This document shows, piece by piece, positions 43,407-51,976 of a DNA stretch of 64,000 nt (its first letter is position 1; each line of letters starts with the position of its first letter). This stretch comes from Azospirillum brasilense (GTDB taxonomy: Bacteria; Pseudomonadota; Alphaproteobacteria; Azospirillales; Azospirillaceae), in the NCBI RefSeq assembly GCF_022023855.1, contig NZ_CP059452.1:551501-615500 (forward strand). The letters are read 5' to 3'. A program made the translations under genes and the position numbers. A model generated the notes under the pieces. That model was given only the letters and a program-made list of their open reading frames with translations, was not told the DNA's origin and made no database searches.

Positions 43407-44302
43407 CGATGAACGAACCGATCAGCGACATCGACCTGAACGCCTATGTGGACGGCGAACTCGACGCGCAGCGCCGCATCGAGGTGGAAGCCTACCTGGA
43501 GGCCAATCCGGACGAGGCCGCCCGTGTCATGCACGACATGCGGGTGCGCGACGAGATCCGCCTGTTCATAGCCGGCCCGGCCATTGAGAAGGCGGCGGCC
43601 GAAATGGTCGCCCCCGAACCCGCCGTCGCCCCCACCGCCGAACCGGCTTCCACCCCGGCCCAGCCGGCGGTCGGCGCCGGCGCGCCGCTGCCGCGGCGCA
43701 AGCAGTGGGGCGCGCTGTGGCGCCGCCCGGCGGCGGAGCTGATGAACCGGGCGCGGGCCACCAAGGGCTCGGGCCGCGGGCGGCGGGCGGTGGCGGCGCT
43801 GTGCCTCGTCGGGCTCGGCTGGACGGCGCACAGCGCGGTGTCGTCCCTGTCGGTCAACCCCGTCGCCACGGCGCACGCGGCCACCCACTACATCACCATC
43901 GCGGCGCAGACCCACCAGCAGGCGCTGCACAGCGGGATCAACTTCAAGCCCTTCGCTGACGCCGCCAATTCCCTGGTGAACCGGCTCGCCCCCGCCAATC
44001 CGGAGGTCGCGGTGCCGATCCCGCAGCTCGACATCGGGCAGGCGCCGGACGGGCTGCGCACGGTGGCCTGGGACGGTGGGGTCGCGGTGCAGGCGGCCTA
44101 CCGCCACGGCGGGTCCGAGCTGATCACGCTGTTCGCCAGCGAGGTCGACCGCTTCGCCGTCACCGAACCCCAGGCGGAGCGGATCGGCAACGTCTCGGTC
44201 GCCTATTGGCAGGTCGGGACGACGGTCTACGCGCTGTGCGGCGAACAGCCGGAAAAAGAAATCCTGGCCCACGCCCGCGACGCCCGCATGGCGTGGTTCT
44301 GA
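43403..44302 (+). CDS. Membrane-anchored anti-sigma factor
   Basis: A 299-residue protein with an N-terminal cytoplasmic anti-sigma domain (ISDIDLNAYVDGELDAQRRIEVEAYL), an Ala/Pro-rich linker, one membrane segment (RAVAALCLVGLGWTAHSAV, about residues 130-150) and a periplasmic C-terminal domain. It should bind and restrain the ECF sigma factor encoded by the overlapping upstream gene. The zinc-binding His-x3-Cys-x2-Cys motif of ZAS anti-sigma factors is absent. The periplasmic part may sense an envelope signal; which one is unknown. Confidence 0.84.
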   Translation: MTMNEPISDIDLNAYVDGELDAQRRIEVEAYLEANPDEAARVMHDMRVRDEIRLFIAGPAIEKAAAEMVAPEPAVAPTAEPASTPAQPAVGAGAPLPRRKQWGALWRRPAAELMNRARATKGSGRGRRAVAALCLVGLGWTAHSAVSSLSVNPVATAHAATHYITIAAQTHQQALHSGINFKPFADAANSLVNRLAPANPEVAVPIPQLDIGQAPDGLRTVAWDGGVAVQAAYRHGGSELITLFASEVDRFAVTEPQAERIGNVSVAYWQVGTTVYALCGEQPEKEILAHARDARMAWF

Positions 44303-44362
44303 AGCAGACGCACTAAACGACAAGCATCCGAACGATAAGCATCCGAAGGACATGGTGAGACA

Positions 44363-45085
44363 ATGAGCGGACCCTTCTACGGCAACCAATTCGGCAGCGC
44401 GGCGCCGGCCTACGGCGCGGCGTTCGACGAGGGCCTGCGCAAGCACATGCTGCGGGTCTACAACTTCATGATGCTCGGTCTGGGCGTGACGGGGCTTGTG
44501 GCGCTGTTCGTGGCGAGCACGCCGGCGCTGTACGTTCCGATCTTCACGACCCCGCTGAAGTGGGTGGTGATGCTGGCGCCGCTGGCCTTCATCATGGTGC
44601 TGTCCTTCCGCTTCCACGCGATGTCGGCGAGCGCGCTGCAGGGGCTCTTCTGGGCCTTCTGCGCGGTGATGGGCGTGTCGATGGCGTCGATCTTCCTGGT
44701 CTTCACCGGGGCCAGCGTGGCGCGGGTGTTCTTCATCACCGCGGCGATGTTCGCGGCGATGAGCCTGTGGGGCTACACCACCAAGGCCGACCTGTCGAAG
44801 ATGGGCTCGTTCCTGATGATGGGCCTGATCGGCATCGTCATCGCCAGCCTGGTCAACATCTTCGTCGGCTCCAGCGCGCTGCAGTTCGCCATCTCGGTCA
44901 TCGGCGTGGTCATCTTCACCGGCTTGACCGCCTACGACACCCAGCGCATCAAGGAGGAGTACGCCGAGGGCTACGGGCACGAGGGCAACACCAAGCTCGC
45001 CGTCATGGGCGCCCTCTCGCTCTACCTCAACTTCATCAACCTCTTCCAGATGCTGATGCAGCTCATGGGACAGCGCGAGGAGTAA
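44363..45085 (+). CDS. Bax inhibitor-1/YccA family protein
   Basis: A 240-residue protein with seven hydrophobic segments, preceded by a short soluble N-terminus (GAAFDEGLRKHMLRVYNFMMLGL). GASVARVFFITAAMFAAMSLWGY and TAYDTQRIKEEY are typical of the BI-1 (UPF0005) family of small calcium-leak or membrane-protease-associated proteins. The role in bacteria is not well defined. It stands alone, followed by a strong terminator. Confidence 0.9.
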   Translation: MSGPFYGNQFGSAAPAYGAAFDEGLRKHMLRVYNFMMLGLGVTGLVALFVASTPALYVPIFTTPLKWVVMLAPLAFIMVLSFRFHAMSASALQGLFWAFCAVMGVSMASIFLVFTGASVARVFFITAAMFAAMSLWGYTTKADLSKMGSFLMMGLIGIVIASLVNIFVGSSALQFAISVIGVVIFTGLTAYDTQRIKEEYAEGYGHEGNTKLAVMGALSLYLNFINLFQMLMQLMGQREE

Positions 45086-45118
45086 GGCGGCGCTTCCATC
45101 CGGCGCACCGCCTGCCGG

Positions 45119-45151
45119 AAAGGGCCGGCCGCTTCCCGCGGCCGGCCCTTT
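45119..45151 (+). terminator. Intrinsic terminator of the BI-1 family gene
   Basis: A perfect 14-bp stem, AAAGGGCCGGCCGC with GCGGCCGGCCCTTT, 5-base loop, followed by TCCTTTC on the plus strand. It lies 34 bases after the gene and also close to the convergent hypothetical gene, so it may serve both strands. Confidence 0.8.
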
Positions 45152-45157
45152 TCCTTT

Positions 45158-45646
45158 CTACGGCTTGCCCTTTGCCGGAGCGGCGTCGGGCCTGGGCGGA
45201 TACTCCACCGACACGATGTGCAGGGAGTTGTTCGGGAAAGAGCAGGCCGCGTCCGGCGCCACCTGGGACGCCGGATCGAAGGCGTAGGGACGGGGGGAGC
45301 GGCCGGCCATCGCCCCGCTCCCCCCTCCAGCCGCCCCGGCCGCCGCCGTCTGCACGCCCGGCCCGGTCACACGCGACGTCCAGGGCGCTCCGGTGAAGAC
45401 GCCCGGCGTCGATTCCTCCGCCCACAGCCACAGTACGCGGGTGCCCACCGGCTGCGGCTGCGTGAAGGAGTGCAGCACACGCTCGCAGGTCTCCCGGTCC
45501 ATGTTGTGGATCGCCCGTTCGACCACCGTGTTCTCCGTCCGGGGCGCCCAGCGCGACAGCAGCAGCGAGCCGAAGGCCACGCTGACCGCCACCCCGCCCA
45601 GCGAGCAAGCGACCACCAGCCGGAAACTGCCGTCGTCCTTTGCCAT
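45158..45646 (-). CDS. Hypothetical membrane-anchored protein
   Basis: A 162-residue protein beginning MAKDDGSFRLVVACSLGGVA; the hydrophobic stretch VACSLGGVAVSVAFGSLLLS can serve as an N-terminal anchor. The rest, expected in the periplasm, has WLWAEESTPGVFTGAPW and a Gly/Ala-rich linker. No family was recognised. The start is supported by GGGGGCAGGG upstream. It is convergent with the BI-1 gene. Function unknown. Confidence 0.65.
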   Translation of the reverse strand: MAKDDGSFRLVVACSLGGVAVSVAFGSLLLSRWAPRTENTVVERAIHNMDRETCERVLHSFTQPQPVGTRVLWLWAEESTPGVFTGAPWTSRVTGPGVQTAAAGAAGGGSGAMAGRSPRPYAFDPASQVAPDAACSFPNNSLHIVSVEYPPRPDAAPAKGKP

Positions 45647-45735
45647 ACCCTGCCCCCGCCGTCGATTGTCAATGCCCCCTCCGCCGACATGCTCCACCCT
45701 CCCGTCCCGTTTCGCAAGGCCGTCCGGAACGCCGA

Positions 45736-45763
45736 AAAGGGGGCCACGCGCGTGGCCCCCTTT
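45736..45763 (-). terminator. Intrinsic terminator of the OxlT-like transporter gene
   Basis: A 28-base fully self-complementary palindrome, arms AAAGGGGGCCACGC and GCGTGGCCCCCTTT, 23 bases downstream of the transporter stop. The terminal TTT on the minus strand completes a terminator; the symmetry would also act on plus-strand transcripts. Confidence 0.75.
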
Positions 45764-45786
45764 CGGTCGGTCCGCCGGAGCGGAGG

Positions 45787-47115
45787 TTACGGGCTGGCTG
45801 CCGCGGTGACCGGACCCGTGCCCTGCTGGGCGGCGAGTTCGGCGTTGCGGGCATGGTGCCGGCGCAGCATTGGCCGCAGGACCGCGATGGCGCAGAAGGC
45901 CGCGATAAGGTCCATGGTGGCGCAGATGTAGAGCACGGTCGCCCAGGTGCCGGTGGCTTCCATCAGCAGGTTGCCCAGCGGGACCAGCAGCGCCGCGACG
46001 CCCTTGGCGCAGTACAGCACGCCGTAGATCTTCGCCGCGTGCTTGGTGCCGAAGGTGTCCGCCGAGGTGGCGCTGAACAGGCTGTACACTTCGCCCCAGG
46101 CCAGGAACACCATGCCCGACAGGATCAGGAACATGATCGGGTCGTGGCCGAAGCGGCTGAGCATCAGGATACCGATGCCTTCGAAGGTGAAGGCGATGAA
46201 CATCGTCGCTTCACGGCCGATGTGGTCGGAGATGAAGCCGAACAGCGGACGGGAGATGCCGTTCATCACGCGGTCGAGCATCAGCGCGAAGGGCAGAGCC
46301 GCCATGGTGATGCCGAACAGGCTGATCGGGGCTTCCTTCACGCCCAGATCGTGGGCGATCACGCCGAGCTGGGCCACCGCCATCAGACCGCCCGAGACGG
46401 TGCAGATGAACATGACCATCATGACCCAGAAGACCGGCGTCTGCAGCGCTTCCTTGAGCGTATAGTCGCGGCGGGACTGCAGGACCTTGGTCGAGGCCTT
46501 CACCTGATCCTTCTGCGGAGCGCGCAGGAAGAAGGCGGCGGCGATGATGATCGCACCCTGCAGCAGGCCGAACCAGAAGAAGGTCGCCTGATAGCCCGAG
46601 GAATGGATCATGTTGGCGATCGGCAGGATGGTCAGGGCCGAACCGGCACCGTAGCCGCCCGCGGTCAGGCCGACGGCGAGGCCGCGCTTGTCCGGGAACC
46701 ACTTGATCGCGCTGTTGACGCAGGTGGCGTAGACGCAGCCGACGCCGATGCCGCCGATGGCCGAACCGACATAGAGCATGCCGAGCGAGCCGGCGTAGCT
46801 GTCGACGATCCAGGAGAGGCCGGTCATCACGCCGCCGAAGGCGACGATGACGCGGGGGCCGTAACGGTCGATGAAATAGCCTTCGATGGGGGTCAGCCAG
46901 GTCTGGACGACGACGAAGACGGTGAAGGCGGTCTGGATCGAGGCGCGGGTCCAGCCATGGGTGGCCTGGATTTCCGGCACGAACAGCGTCCAGGCATACT
47001 GGATGTTGGCCGCCGCCACCATACAGACGATGCCGACGACGATCTGCATCCAACGCGCGCCTTCGGAAATGGGCGCCTGCGAGCCGCCAGGCGGTGCAGC
47101 GATGGACTGACTCAT
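45787..47115 (-). CDS. MFS transporter, oxalate/formate antiporter (OxlT) family
   Basis: A 442-residue permease with 12 hydrophobic segments. Its N-terminal part (RWMQIVVGIVCMVAAANIQYAWTLFVP), GIGVGCVYATCVNSAIKWFPDKRGLA and FGFISDHIGRE in the central loop fit the oxalate/formate antiporter branch, which exchanges small mono- or dicarboxylates. The start follows GGGGAGGAAG; a longer upstream frame lacks a ribosome site. It stands alone between a terminator and the low-GC gap. A GntR-type palindrome lies 163 bases upstream of the ATG. The substrate is not determined. Confidence 0.87.
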   Translation of the reverse strand: MSQSIAAPPGGSQAPISEGARWMQIVVGIVCMVAAANIQYAWTLFVPEIQATHGWTRASIQTAFTVFVVVQTWLTPIEGYFIDRYGPRVIVAFGGVMTGLSWIVDSYAGSLGMLYVGSAIGGIGVGCVYATCVNSAIKWFPDKRGLAVGLTAGGYGAGSALTILPIANMIHSSGYQATFFWFGLLQGAIIIAAAFFLRAPQKDQVKASTKVLQSRRDYTLKEALQTPVFWVMMVMFICTVSGGLMAVAQLGVIAHDLGVKEAPISLFGITMAALPFALMLDRVMNGISRPLFGFISDHIGREATMFIAFTFEGIGILMLSRFGHDPIMFLILSGMVFLAWGEVYSLFSATSADTFGTKHAAKIYGVLYCAKGVAALLVPLGNLLMEATGTWATVLYICATMDLIAAFCAIAVLRPMLRRHHARNAELAAQQGTGPVTAAASP

Positions 47116-47259
47116 TACTCTTCCTCCCCAATGCGGTGATCGAACACTCAACTCAGCCGGGCGGGGCCGATGGTTGTTGTCGCATTGCCTTTTCTCTGGG
47201 GCTTGCGTGCCCTTCACGTTTTGGCGGGAGCACCACCGCCACCGTTGGGAGAGGCTTGG

Positions 47260-47303
47260 TGTTCCGCATTTCGTACTTGGTATACCACACAATCAGCGGA
47301 ACA
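47260..47303. promoter_or_regulatory. Nested palindromes, GntR-type operator candidate
   Basis: TGGTATACCA (47278-47287), a perfect 10-bp palindrome, lies inside a wider inverted repeat, TGTTCCGC (47260-47267) and GCGGAACA (47296-47303). TTGGTATACCA resembles operators bound by GntR/FCD-type regulators such as UxuR/ExuR. It is positioned to control the OxlT-like gene. No GntR gene lies in the window. Confidence 0.45.
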
Positions 47304-47426
47304 CAACATCCGTTTCAGGAATCACAGCACAATTAATCCTCGCTGTCGCAACTATCGTTCAAGGTATGTCCTACGGAACGGCGCCATCAAAGCAGCAAAA
47401 CTTTCGTACTATAACTTGGAAATGAC

Positions 47427-47458
47427 AAAAAAAAGGCCGCGCCAAAGCAGGCGCGGCC
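47427..47458 (-). terminator. Orphan intrinsic terminator, minus strand
   Basis: GGCCGCGCC with GGCGCGGCC (9-bp perfect stem, 6-base loop) followed on the minus strand by eight T residues: a textbook intrinsic terminator. No confident gene ends just upstream of it on that strand, so it points to a small RNA or an unrecognised small gene between about 47460 and 47700. Confidence 0.75.
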
Positions 47459-47877
47459 TCTGATTGAGTTCGCTTCACTTACGATCACAACAGTGGAGAA
47501 GCCGTTACACCAAGAACGGCCGTTCCAATCTTACAGAACTTCAGATCATCAGCAACCTCGTAGTCGATCCAATCTGTATGCCCTGTACGAATCGGAAATA
47601 AACAATCCGGAGGCCCAAATCACACCAAGGCCGTCCGACCTCCTTATCCCCTCTTCAATCAGTTTACGATCCCGCGCCCCGCTTAATCCCGGGGACCCTC
47701 AAAAAAAGTTCACGCCCCAAATCATCCGTATCAAAGGCCATGCCGCGGCGCGTCGGGGTGGTGTCCATCGCACGCTCGGCCGCATGGAACAGAAGCGACG
47801 CTCAACCTGTTGTTGGGATGTCCGACCGCCTCCCCGGCTGTCGGCAACACCATCGCCCGCCAAAAACGGGAGCCGCC

Positions 47878-48111
47878 ATGAGCCGCCGCCATTCTCCGGC
47901 CTCTTCACCGGACCCAGCCCGCTTCCCATCCCGTGCCGCCGCCGGCCAGCCCCTGCCCGATCCCGGCGCGAAGCGGCGGGAAATCGCCATGTTCCTTGTT
48001 CTGGCGGTGGTGATCTGGCCGATCCTGTCGATCGCCGTCGTGGGCGGCTACGGCTTCCTGGTCTGGATGTCGCAACTCATCATGGGTCCGCCCGGTCCGC
48101 CTCCGGTCTGA
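47878..48111 (+). CDS. napE: Periplasmic nitrate reductase subunit NapE
   Basis: A 77-residue small membrane protein. A cytoplasmic N-terminus with GAKRREIAMFLVLAVVIWPILS leads into one membrane segment and ends GFLVWMSQLIMGPPGPP, the NapE pattern. The function of NapE is not well defined, but it is regularly the first gene of alphaproteobacterial nap operons. The ATG has ACGGGAG upstream; the open frame extends further 5' without support. napF starts 13 bases after its stop. Confidence 0.85.
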   Translation: MSRRHSPASSPDPARFPSRAAAGQPLPDPGAKRREIAMFLVLAVVIWPILSIAVVGGYGFLVWMSQLIMGPPGPPPV

Positions 48112-48124
48112 GGGGTACGGCGCG

Positions 48125-48637
48125 ATGGCCGATGAATCGGTCGACTTAGGGCGACGAGGCTTTCTTCGCGGACGGCGGCGCGCCGAGCCGGCACCGTTGC
48201 GCCCGCCCTGGTCCCGGACGGAGCGCTTCACCGACTTGTGCACGCGCTGCGGCGCCTGCGCCGCCGCCTGCCCCGAGGGGATCATCCACCGGGGAGACGG
48301 CGGTTTTCCCGAGGTCGATTTCCGGCGGGGCGAGTGCAGTTTCTGCGCGGCCTGTGCCGATTCCTGCCCCGAGCCGGTCTTCGACCGTGTCGCCGCCAGC
48401 CCTTGGACGCTGGCCGTGCGCATTGGACCATCCTGCCTCGCCATGAACCGTGTCGTCTGCCGAAGTTGCCGCGACGCCTGCCCGGAATCGGCCATCCGCT
48501 TCGCCTTGGCGCCCGGCGGCGTGGCGGTCCCCGTGGTCGAGGACGACTCCTGCACCGGCTGCGGCGCATGTCTGGCCGCCTGCCCCGCCGACGCCGTCAC
48601 GTTGCACCCCGGACCGGAGACCGCCCATGCACCCTGA
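48125..48637 (+). CDS. napF: Ferredoxin-type protein NapF
   Basis: A 170-residue cytoplasmic iron-sulfur protein with four cysteine clusters: CTRCGACAAACP, CSFCAACADSCP, CRSCRDACP and CTGCGACLAACP. NapF assists maturation of the NapA iron-sulfur/molybdenum site before export. It overlaps napD by 11 bases. Confidence 0.93.
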   Translation: MADESVDLGRRGFLRGRRRAEPAPLRPPWSRTERFTDLCTRCGACAAACPEGIIHRGDGGFPEVDFRRGECSFCAACADSCPEPVFDRVAASPWTLAVRIGPSCLAMNRVVCRSCRDACPESAIRFALAPGGVAVPVVEDDSCTGCGACLAACPADAVTLHPGPETAHAP

Positions 48638-48941
48638 AGCCCACGACCGATTGGCCGAAGCACCGGCGGAATGGCACATCGCCTCCATCCTCGTCCATCT
48701 GCGGCCCGAGCGAAGCCCCGACGTGCGGGCCGCCGTCGCCGCGCTGGGCGACGTGGAGATCCATGCGGAGGAGCGGGGCCGGATGGTGGTGACCGTGGAA
48801 GGCCCCCACGAGGGCCGCATCGCCGACCGCATGACCGCGATCCACCTGATGCCCGGCGTGATGTCGGCGGTCATGGTCTTCCACCACGCCGAGCCGATGG
48901 CGGCCCGGACCGCGGAGAAGGTCGACACGGCGCGGCGTTGA
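48627..48941 (+). CDS. napD: NapA maturation chaperone NapD
   Basis: A 104-residue protein with WHIASILVHLRPERSPDVRAAVAAL and RIADRMTAIHLMPGVMSAVMVFHH, the ferredoxin-like fold of NapD. It binds the twin-arginine signal of NapA and prevents premature export. The ATG lies inside napF with GGAGA eight bases upstream, so translation is coupled. Confidence 0.92.
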   Translation: MHPEAHDRLAEAPAEWHIASILVHLRPERSPDVRAAVAALGDVEIHAEERGRMVVTVEGPHEGRIADRMTAIHLMPGVMSAVMVFHHAEPMAARTAEKVDTARR

Positions 48942-48985
48942 CGCGTCCGGATTTCACATTCGTCAAGAAGAAGGGGGAGGAACCC

Positions 48986-51478
48986 ATGCTTGACCGGCGG
49001 GATTTCATCAAGGCGCAGGCGGTCGCGGCCGCCGCCACGGCGGGGGGCATCAGCCTGCCCGCCATGGCCCAACAATCCATGGTGGCGGGCGAGGACGCCC
49101 AGCTTACCTGGTCCAAGGCGCCCTGCCGCTTCTGCGGCACCGGATGCAGCGTCATGGTCGCCACCAAGGACAACCGCGTCGTCGCCACCCACGGCGACAT
49201 GCAGGCGGAGGTCAACCGCGGCCTGAACTGCGTTAAGGGCTATTTCCTATCCAAGATCATGTACGGGCAGGACCGGCTGACCCAGCCGCTGCTGCGCATG
49301 CGCGACGGGAAGTACCATAAGGATGGGGAATTCCGCCCGGTTTCCTGGGACGAGGCCTTCGACGAGATGGCCCGCCAATGGAAGCGGGTCCTGAAGGAGA
49401 AGGGGCCGGACGCCGTCGGCATGTTCGGGTCCGGCCAATGGACGATCTGGGAGGGCTACGCCGCGTCCAAGCTGATGCGCGCCGGCTTCCGCACCAACAA
49501 TCTGGACCCCAACGCACGCCACTGCATGGCGTCGGCCGCCGTGGCCTTCATCCGCACCTTCGGCATGGACGAGCCGATGGGCTGCTACGACGATTTCGAG
49601 CACGCCGACGCCTTCGTCCTCTGGGGCTCCAACATGGCGGAGATGCACCCCATCCTGTGGACCCGCATCACCGACCGGCGGCTGGCCCACAACCACGTGA
49701 AGGTGGCCGTCCTCTCCACTTTCGAGCACCGCAGCTTCGAGCTGGCCGACATCCCGATGATCTTCGAGCCGGGGACCGATCTGGCCATCCTGAACTACAT
49801 CGCCAACCACATCATCCAGACCGGGCGGGTGAACAAGAAGTTCGTCGAGAAGCATTGCAGCTTCCGCCTCGGCCAGAAGGACATCGGCTACGGCCTGCGC
49901 CCCGAGAGCGTTCTGGAGGTGCGCGCCGCCAACGCCAAGGACCCGACCGACTCCAAGCCCATGAGTTTCGACGAGTTCGCCACATTCGTCAGCGAGTACA
50001 CGCTGGAGAAGGTGGCGGAGTTGAGCAAGGTCCCGAAGGAGCGGCTGCTGGCGCTCGCCGAGATGTACGCGGACCCGAAGATCAAGGTCATGTCGCTGTG
50101 GACCATGGGGTTCAACCAGCACGTCCGCGGCGTGTGGGTGAACCACATGGTCTACAACATCCACCTTCTGACCGGAAAAATCTCGGAGCCGGGCAACAGC
50201 CCCTTCTCGCTGACCGGCCAGCCCTCGGCCTGCGGCACGGCGCGCGAGGTCGGCACCTTCGCCCACCGGCTGCCCGCCGACATGCAGGTGACCAACCCCA
50301 CCCACCGCTCCCACGTCGAGGAGGGCTGGAAGATTCCCAAGGGGCTGCTGCCCGGCAAGATCGGCTATCACGCCGTCCTGCAGGACCGGATGCTGAAGGA
50401 CGGAAAGCTCAACGCCTACTGGATCATGGTCAACAACAACCTCCAGGCGGCGCCCAACAGCGACAACGAGACCTACCCCGGCTACCGCAATCCAGAGAAT
50501 TTCATCGTCGTCTCGGACGCCTACCCGACGGTGACCGCCGCCGCCGCCGACCTGATCCTGCCCGCCGCCATGTGGGTGGAGAAGGAGGGCGCCTACGGCA
50601 ACGCCGAACGGCGGACCCATTTCTGGCACCAGCTCGTCAACGCGCCGGGCGAGGCGCGCTCGGACCTCTGGCAGCTCATGGAGTTCTCCAAGCGCTTCAC
50701 CACCGACGAGGTGTGGCCGAAGGAGATCCTGGACGCCAATCCCGACTTCCGCGGCAAGACCCTGTTCGACGTGCTGTTCCGCAACGGCAACGTCGATCGC
50801 TTCCCCGTGTCGGAGCTGGACCCCGCCTACGAGAACCGGGAGTCGAAGGAGTTCGGCTTCTACGTGCAGAAAGGCCTGTTCGAGGAGTACGCCGCCTTCG
50901 GGCGCGGCCATGGCCACGATCTGGCGCCCTTCGACACCTATCACGAGGTGCGCGGGCTGCGCTGGCCGGTGGTCGAGGGCAAGGAGACGAAGTGGCGCTA
51001 CCGGGAGGGGCTCGACCCCTACGTCCCGAAGGGCGAGGGGGTGCGCTTCTACGGAAATCCGGACGGCAAGGCCAACCTGTTCGCCTTCCCCTACGAACCC
51101 CCGGCGGAATCGCCGGACAAGGACTTCGACCTGTGGCTGGTCACGGGGCGCGTGCTGGAGCACTGGCACTCCGGCTCCATGACCATGCGGGTGCCCGAAC
51201 TCTACAAGGCCATGCCGATGGCGCTGGTCTACATGCACCCGGACGACGCGCAGTCGCGCGGCCTGCGCCGCGGCTCGGAGGTCAAGGTGATGTCGCGGCG
51301 CGGCGAGATGCGCACGCGGGTCGAGACGCGTGGGCGCAACCGGCCGCCGCGCGGCGTGGTCTTCGTGCCCTGGTTCGATTCGGCGCGCCTCATCAACAAA
51401 TGCACGCTCGACGCCACCGACCCGATCAGCAAGCAGACGGACTTCAAGAAGTGCGCCGTCAAGATCGTGGCCGTCTGA
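48986..51478 (+). CDS. napA: Periplasmic nitrate reductase catalytic subunit NapA
   Basis: An 830-residue molybdopterin enzyme reducing nitrate to nitrite in the periplasm. The Tat signal is MLDRRDFIKAQAVAAA. The [4Fe-4S] ligands are Cys47, Cys50, Cys54 (CRFCGTGC) and Cys82 (GLNCVKGYF). The molybdenum ligand is Cys180 in NARHCMAS. The C-terminal molybdopterin dinucleotide-binding domain has WLVTGRVLEHWHSGSMT. The length is normal for NapA and no frameshift is seen. The ATG follows GGGGGAGG. It receives electrons from NapB and NapC encoded next. Confidence 0.97.
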   Translation: MLDRRDFIKAQAVAAAATAGGISLPAMAQQSMVAGEDAQLTWSKAPCRFCGTGCSVMVATKDNRVVATHGDMQAEVNRGLNCVKGYFLSKIMYGQDRLTQPLLRMRDGKYHKDGEFRPVSWDEAFDEMARQWKRVLKEKGPDAVGMFGSGQWTIWEGYAASKLMRAGFRTNNLDPNARHCMASAAVAFIRTFGMDEPMGCYDDFEHADAFVLWGSNMAEMHPILWTRITDRRLAHNHVKVAVLSTFEHRSFELADIPMIFEPGTDLAILNYIANHIIQTGRVNKKFVEKHCSFRLGQKDIGYGLRPESVLEVRAANAKDPTDSKPMSFDEFATFVSEYTLEKVAELSKVPKERLLALAEMYADPKIKVMSLWTMGFNQHVRGVWVNHMVYNIHLLTGKISEPGNSPFSLTGQPSACGTAREVGTFAHRLPADMQVTNPTHRSHVEEGWKIPKGLLPGKIGYHAVLQDRMLKDGKLNAYWIMVNNNLQAAPNSDNETYPGYRNPENFIVVSDAYPTVTAAAADLILPAAMWVEKEGAYGNAERRTHFWHQLVNAPGEARSDLWQLMEFSKRFTTDEVWPKEILDANPDFRGKTLFDVLFRNGNVDRFPVSELDPAYENRESKEFGFYVQKGLFEEYAAFGRGHGHDLAPFDTYHEVRGLRWPVVEGKETKWRYREGLDPYVPKGEGVRFYGNPDGKANLFAFPYEPPAESPDKDFDLWLVTGRVLEHWHSGSMTMRVPELYKAMPMALVYMHPDDAQSRGLRRGSEVKVMSRRGEMRTRVETRGRNRPPRGVVFVPWFDSARLINKCTLDATDPISKQTDFKKCAVKIVAV

Positions 51479-51493
51479 GGGAGGACCGCAACC

Positions 51494-51976
51494 ATGCGCC
51501 GCCATCTCATGCTCGTGCTGGCCGCGGCCCTGCCCTGTCTCGTGCCGGCACTGCTCGCCGCCCAGGGAACCGGACAGGTCCGGGAGCCCTTCCGCCCGCC
51601 GATCCAGTTCACCGACGAGGACCCGGCCCCGCCGATCCCCGCCGACGTCACCGATGACCGGCGGGTCGCCCGCAACTATCCGGAACAGCCGCCGGTCATC
51701 CCGCACAACATCCGCGATTATCAGATCAGCCTGAACAACAACCAGTGCCTGACCTGCCACAGCCGCCAGTTCACCGGGGCCACCCAGGCGCCGATGATCA
51801 GCATCACCCACTACGTCGACCGCGAAGGCCAGACCCTGGGCGCGGTGGCGCCGCGCCGCTATTTCTGCACGCAGTGCCATGTCCCCCAGACCGTGGCGCA
51901 GCCCATCGTCCCGAACACCTTCAGGGACATGGACAGCCTCATCAGCCGCCCGTCGGACGGGGGTGACCGGCGATGA
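51494..51976 (+). CDS. napB: Periplasmic nitrate reductase cytochrome subunit NapB
   Basis: A 160-residue dihaem cytochrome c. A Sec signal peptide (MRRHLMLVLAAALPCLVP) is followed by two haem sites, CLTCH and CTQCH, and a conserved ITHYVDREGQTL-like segment between them. It passes electrons from NapC to NapA. Its stop overlaps napC (ATGA). Confidence 0.95.
   Translation: MRRHLMLVLAAALPCLVPALLAAQGTGQVREPFRPPIQFTDEDPAPPIPADVTDDRRVARNYPEQPPVIPHNIRDYQISLNNNQCLTCHSRQFTGATQAPMISITHYVDREGQTLGAVAPRRYFCTQCHVPQTVAQPIVPNTFRDMDSLISRPSDGGDRR

Larger units (their letters stand above)
47116..47877. other. Low-GC intergenic region upstream of nap and OxlT-like genes
   Basis: A 762-base stretch clearly poorer in GC than its neighbours. 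The left part should carry the minus-strand OxlT-like promoter and a GntR-type palindrome. The middle has a strong minus-strand terminator (47427-47458) with no annotated gene feeding it. The right part must hold the napE promoter. A minus-strand AAGGAGG at 47639-47645 and an open stretch at 47485-47619 without a standard start codon are described in the findings. No safe gene call. Confidence 0.5.

Noticed and set aside
47699..47929. A 76-codon minus-strand open frame as source of the orphan terminator transcript
   Set aside because: It ends 240 bases before the terminator, overlaps napE antisense, and its Gly/Arg/Pro-rich translation looks like a shadow.
47493..48149. A plus-strand open frame running from the low-GC gap into napE
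   Set aside because: Only the part in another frame encoding NapE from 47878 shows family features; this frame is out of phase with NapE and has no ribosome site or domain.
49247..51880. An 877-codon minus-strand open frame opposite napA
   Set aside because: Antisense shadow; napA is complete with Tat signal, iron-sulfur and molybdenum ligands.
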